In this document: positions 60,886-64,000 of the stretch, in pieces | How positions within the stretch are numbered: the stretch's first letter is position 1 | Layout: each line of letters opens with the position of its first letter | NCBI GenBank assembly: GCA_963837485.1 | Contig: CAWINP010000006.1 | Coordinates: 62,001-126,000, forward strand | Length of the DNA: 64,000 nucleotides | Direction: 5' to 3' | From: Solirubrobacter sp963837485 | GTDB lineage: Bacteria; Actinomycetota; Thermoleophilia; Solirubrobacterales; Solirubrobacteraceae | Notes under the pieces: generated by a model | The model's database searches: none | What the model was told of the DNA's origin: nothing | The model's input: only the letters and a program-made list of their open reading frames with translations | Program-made: the position numbers and the translations under genes

Positions 60886-62352
60886 AGTTTGTGCGATCTG
60901 TGACTAATTATACCGTTGCGGTGATCGGCGTCTTCGTTGTCGGGGTCGCGGGTGTGAGCTGAGCGGTGCGCGTGACGGTCATCGCGTGGCGTTCGACGGC
61001 GATCACGAGCGTGGCGAGGTCGCGGTAGCCGATGATGCGTCGGAACTGTTGCTCGGCGACGAGCATGCCGGCGGCGGTCCAGCGCTTTCGCATGTCGCCG
61101 CCTTGCCAGCGTTTGACGTTGCGCTGGGTGTGGCGGACGATCTCGATCATCGACTCGCACGGGTTCGTCGAGGACAGCGTCTTGGCGAGCTGGCCGGTGA
61201 TCCCGAGCCGCATCAGCGTCAGCGTCTCGTGCATCCCCTCGCGCAACGAGGCGGCGGCGTCCGGCCACGTGCGATCCAGCTCGCCGGCCAACAGCTGCAG
61301 GCGCTGCTCGGCCAGGTCGGCGTCGGCCAGCGACCAGGCTGCGCGCAGCCGGCCCTGGACCGCGTCGCGGTCACGCTCGGGCAGCAAGTCGATCACATTC
61401 CTTTCCTTGTGCCGCTGGCAGCGATGGACCAGCGCGTGCTCGCCGAAGACGTCGCGGATCGCCCGCCGCAGCGCCTTGCCGCCGTCGATCACGAACAGGA
61501 TCGCCTGCCCAGGGTCCAGGCCGCGGTCGACGAGATCGGCCAGCAGCGTCCTGGCCAGGGTGGCGTTCTCGGTCGAGCCCTCCCAAAGCCCGAGCGGGAG
61601 CTTGACGCCTTCGGTCGTGATGCCCAGCGCGACGACGTGCGTGGCCTCGGCGACCTCCATCCCGTCGAGCATCATCACCGCCAAGCGGACATCGTCCAAG
61701 CGCCTGGACATGAGCTCCTCCAGCGCGGTCCGGGTGCGCTCGACGAACATCTCCGAGACCGACGACTTGCCCGTCGCCGAGGCCTCGGTCTCGACACCGA
61801 GCCCGACGGGCTCACCGACGCGAGCGAACTTACGCGTCGAGACGCCCGCGAGCATCCGGTCCATCACCGCCCGCGTCAGCGGATCACGGTCGGCAAAGAA
61901 CGCATACGTCCCGACCGCCAGCTCGTGCTCGTCGTCGGCCGTGCGCATCCGCGGCCGGCGCACCCGCACGCGCCGCCCGCCCAGCGTCATCGACCCGTCC
62001 TCGTGGCCGTGACGCTTCGCGCCGCGACCGGGGTTGTGCTTGCCCTTCGGGCCCACGACCTCGGCGACCTCAAGTTCCATCAGCTCGTGCACCACGCTCA
62101 GCCCGACGCCCACGCTCAGCGCCAGCAGACCCTCCCTCGCTGCCCCGACGAGCTCACCGAGCGCCTCCTGGATCTCCGCTGGCAGCGGCATCTCGGCCGC
62201 CTGCACAGTCGTGACGACCTTCGGCGCAGGTACCTTCTTCACGGCGGTTCCTCCTGTCCCGGATGGACTTCAAGCACCCAGAACGCTGCCAACGGCAGCG
62301 GACGGGGCCGGAAGGACCGCCGCTCAAAGTTCTACGAGATCTCGGACAACCT
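60886..62352. mobile_element. IS256-family insertion sequence
   Basis: About 1.47 kb containing one transposase gene. Imperfect terminal inverted repeats are visible: AGTTTGTGCGATCTG at 60886 and AGGTTGTCCGAGATCTCG (minus strand) at 62352. The ends are estimated from these and may be off by a few bases. No matching 8-9 bp target duplication is seen, so one flank was probably deleted after insertion, in line with the lost cupredoxin 5' half. Confidence 0.75.
60908..62242 (-). CDS. IS256-family (mutator-type) transposase
   Basis: 444 residues, full length for the group. Motifs: VMMLDGMEVAEATHVVALGITTEGVKLPLGLWEGSTENATLARTLLADLVDRG with the first catalytic Asp, ILFVIDGGKALRRAIRDVFGEHALVHRCQRHKERNVIDLLP with the second, and a C-terminal Glu region (STNPCESMIEIVRHTQRNVKRWQGG). 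GTG start with AGGAGG before it. The frame is intact, so the element may still move. Confidence 0.92.
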   Translation of the reverse strand: MKKVPAPKVVTTVQAAEMPLPAEIQEALGELVGAAREGLLALSVGVGLSVVHELMELEVAEVVGPKGKHNPGRGAKRHGHEDGSMTLGGRRVRVRRPRMRTADDEHELAVGTYAFFADRDPLTRAVMDRMLAGVSTRKFARVGEPVGLGVETEASATGKSSVSEMFVERTRTALEELMSRRLDDVRLAVMMLDGMEVAEATHVVALGITTEGVKLPLGLWEGSTENATLARTLLADLVDRGLDPGQAILFVIDGGKALRRAIRDVFGEHALVHRCQRHKERNVIDLLPERDRDAVQGRLRAAWSLADADLAEQRLQLLAGELDRTWPDAAASLREGMHETLTLMRLGITGQLAKTLSSTNPCESMIEIVRHTQRNVKRWQGGDMRKRWTAAGMLVAEQQFRRIIGYRDLATLVIAVERHAMTVTRTAQLTPATPTTKTPITATV

Positions 62353-62511
62353 CGGGTAGCTCGAGGCTGGGCAGTGTGGGTCTCGTGTGTCACGAGATTC
62401 CGGGGTGTCCCTGTTCTGACCCCCCAGGATCGCCGGGCGTTCGAAGGGATGGACCTTTGGTGCTGGCTGGACGCTCCGGTCACAAGAGGGCACCGCCGAA
62501 CGTCTTAAGAA

Positions 62512-63084
62512 ATGATGGGCGAACTGGCTGCAGCGAGCGATCAGGATCTGCTTCAGGCCGCGCGCGATGGAGATGGCGACTCGTTCGGAGTCTTCTACGG
62601 CCGATACCGTGAAGGCGTCCTCGCGTACTTCGCGCGTCGGGTCGATCATCCGGAACTCGCCGCGGATCTCATGGCGGAGCTCTTCGCTCGATTGCTCGTC
62701 GAGACGCTGTCGTCTCGAGTGTTGCCGGAGGCACCTGCGGCATGGCTGTTCACTGCGGCGCGGAACCTGCTCGTGGACAGTGCTCGCCGAGGTCGCGCCG
62801 AGGCTGCGGCGAGACGCAAGCTCGGGTTGCCGCCACTCGTGCTGGATGACTACGACATCGAGCGCATACTGGAGATCGCCGAGGCAGCTGATCTTCTTCA
62901 AGACGTCCGAGCCGCACTCGCTCCTGACGCTTGGGACGTGCTTCGCGCACGACTGGTGGAAGAAGAGCCGTACCCGGAGATCGCGCGTCGGCTGCAGTGC
63001 TCCGAGGCTGTGGTTCGCAAGCGCCTGAGCCGCGCAGTCGCAGACGTCCGAACAATGATTGGAGACCGTGATGCCCGAAGCTGA
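62512..63084 (+). CDS. ECF-type RNA polymerase sigma factor
   Basis: 190 residues. Region 2 (FGVFYGRYREGVLAYFARRVDHPELAADLMAELFARLL, then APAAWLFTAARNLLVDSARRGR), region 4 (LAPDAWDVLRARLVEEEPYPEIARRLQCSEAVVRKRLSRAVADVR). It overlaps the next gene by 14 bp. The 159-bp gap before it (62353-62511) shows no gene. Target genes unknown. Confidence 0.87.
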   Translation: MMGELAAASDQDLLQAARDGDGDSFGVFYGRYREGVLAYFARRVDHPELAADLMAELFARLLVETLSSRVLPEAPAAWLFTAARNLLVDSARRGRAEAAARRKLGLPPLVLDDYDIERILEIAEAADLLQDVRAALAPDAWDVLRARLVEEEPYPEIARRLQCSEAVVRKRLSRAVADVRTMIGDRDARS

Positions 63085-63855
63085 TTTCCTCGACCGCCTT
63101 GATGAAGACTTCCGTGCTGCCGTTGAGGCCCACCAGCGTCGCGGTTCCGCTCGCAGGCGTCGTCTCCGGCGGGGCGGACTCGTGACGCTGGTCGCGCTCG
63201 TGATCGCGGCGCCGGCGCTCGCGGTCGTTCGGCCGTGGGAGCCAGTGCTTGGGCGGCCGGCGTCGACGAGCCAGCGTCGATCGCCGATCAGCCCGTCATT
63301 GCCGCCGCACAGGACCACTTTGCTGTTCTTCGACGGGCGCAGACAGCCTCCGATCGGCGAGAGGTCGCGCCGCTGCTGAGGGCTGTGGGAAGGCAAGTCC
63401 TTGGAGTTCAGACCGACTCCATTCGTTCCGTCGCGCCGGGCTGGGCGCTCGTCCCGGTTACTGGATACCAGACCGGACCGACCCGAACCGACGGCGATGG
63501 GCTCTGCATCACCAATGGCGAGTTCATCGGGTGCGGGCCGGCGGCGACCGCCATCAAGAACGGCATCACCATCACGAGCGCTGGGCCGGATGGGACCAAA
63601 CTCACCAGCCTGGTGCCGGATGGCGTCGCGACGGTCCGTTTCACGCCGGACGGCGGACAGCCGGTCGAGATAGCAGTGAGTTCCAACTTCGTCACGACCA
63701 CCGTGCCCGAGCTGCAGCCTGAGCACCTCATTCCGGCGCCTAAGGGCTACGACGGACCGTCGATGATCCCCGGTCCGCCGTTGCCGGTCGCCGGTACCGT
63801 GGAATGGATCGACGGCAACGGGCGGATCGTAGGGCCAACCGAGAAGCACGGCTAG
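63071..63855 (+). pseudogene. Sigma-linked membrane/exported protein with frameshift
   Basis: Frame 1 from ATG 63071 encodes a cytoplasmic start (EADFLDRLDEDFRAAVEAHQRRG), one membrane helix (GLVTLVALVIAAPALAVV) and RPWEPVLGRP. Frame 2 then continues GVDEPASIADQPVIAAAQDHFAVLRRAQTASDRREVAPLLRAVG and runs to the stop at 63855. A single missing G near 63258 (CCGGCGTCGAC in place of CCGGGCGTCGAC) would join them. The topology fits a sigma-associated regulator or exported partner. Sequencing error or a real mutation cannot be separated here. Confidence 0.72.
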
Positions 63856-64000
63856 ATACGCGTGATGCTCCGGCGATCGGGCGGCCCTTTGGTCCTCTCG
63901 ATCGCCGCGAGTGACCCGGCGGGCGCCTGGTGCCCGTGCCGCTGGCCGGCGCGCAGCTCGCAGGAGCGCGGTTCACGCCGCCCCGGGCGCGAGCTCGTCG

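Noticed and set aside
63973..64000. Possible 3' end of a minus-strand gene (DELAPGAA then stop)
   Set aside because: Only nine codons lie in the window; 63856-63972 otherwise shows no gene.

Overview
This is a high-GC chromosomal window from a bacterium that looks like a deep-branching actinobacterium of the Thermoleophilia type (Solirubrobacter or Conexibacter relatives). This is inferred from base composition, many GTG starts, an actinobacterial-type integration host factor next to gmk, an AhpE-like peroxiredoxin, chemotaxis and flagellar genes, and the pyrR-pyrB-pyrC-carA-carB-pyrK-pyrD order. No 16S gene is present, so the placement is not proven.

Layout. 1-2.0 kb: end of a flagellar switch/chemotaxis operon (fliM, fliN/fliY, cheY). 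2.0-10.2 kb: truncated globin, GST, a membrane PP2C phosphatase, two tandem HD-GYP membrane proteins and an MFS exporter. 10.2-19 kb: minus-strand run of rnj, dapA, a LigD-type polymerase, dapB, an M16 protease and pnp. 19-26 kb: oxidoreductases, a peptide-binding lipoprotein, a cupredoxin, and an ECF sigma/anti-sigma pair with DsbA-like and peroxiredoxin genes. 26-35.5 kb: translation and RNA cluster rpsO, (GGDEF), ribF, truB, nrnA, rbfA, DUF503, infB, ylxR, nusA, rimP. 35.7-40.5 kb: TPR, transglutaminase, DUF58 and MoxR genes. 40.5-42.9 kb: coaBC, rpoZ, gmk, mihF. 43-51.6 kb: a complete, tightly overlapping pyrimidine operon led by pyrR, with a recognisable PyrR-binding loop. 51.6-58.3 kb: VapBC-like module, decayed EamA transporter, RNase Z, VOC protein, MFS, ArsR-like regulator, phosphoesterase and glycosyltransferase. 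58.3-64 kb: accessory region.

The accessory end is the most unusual part. An intact tRNA-Arg(CCG) is followed 2.35 kb later by a 49-bp near-perfect copy of its 3' end (47/49). Between the copies lie an integrase remnant, a secreted-type gene interrupted by one amber codon, a 47-residue four-CxxC protein and a toxin/antitoxin-like overlapping pair. The chromosomal cupredoxin gene just beyond attR has lost its 5' half to an IS256-family element. An ECF sigma gene with a frameshifted partner follows.

Other signals worth attention: a shared structured leader (GNRA-capped hairpin plus a loop carrying UGACUGAC) before two unrelated genes; a 227-bp nested inverted-repeat element before a GGDEF gene; a 66-nt hairpin repeat with compensating arm changes found twice, once where dapB has no stop codon; conserved coding sequence upstream of any ATG/GTG/TTG in ylxR and the M16 protease, each with a Shine-Dalgarno-spaced AUC; and frameshifts or deletions in coaBC, the EamA transporter and the sigma-linked gene.
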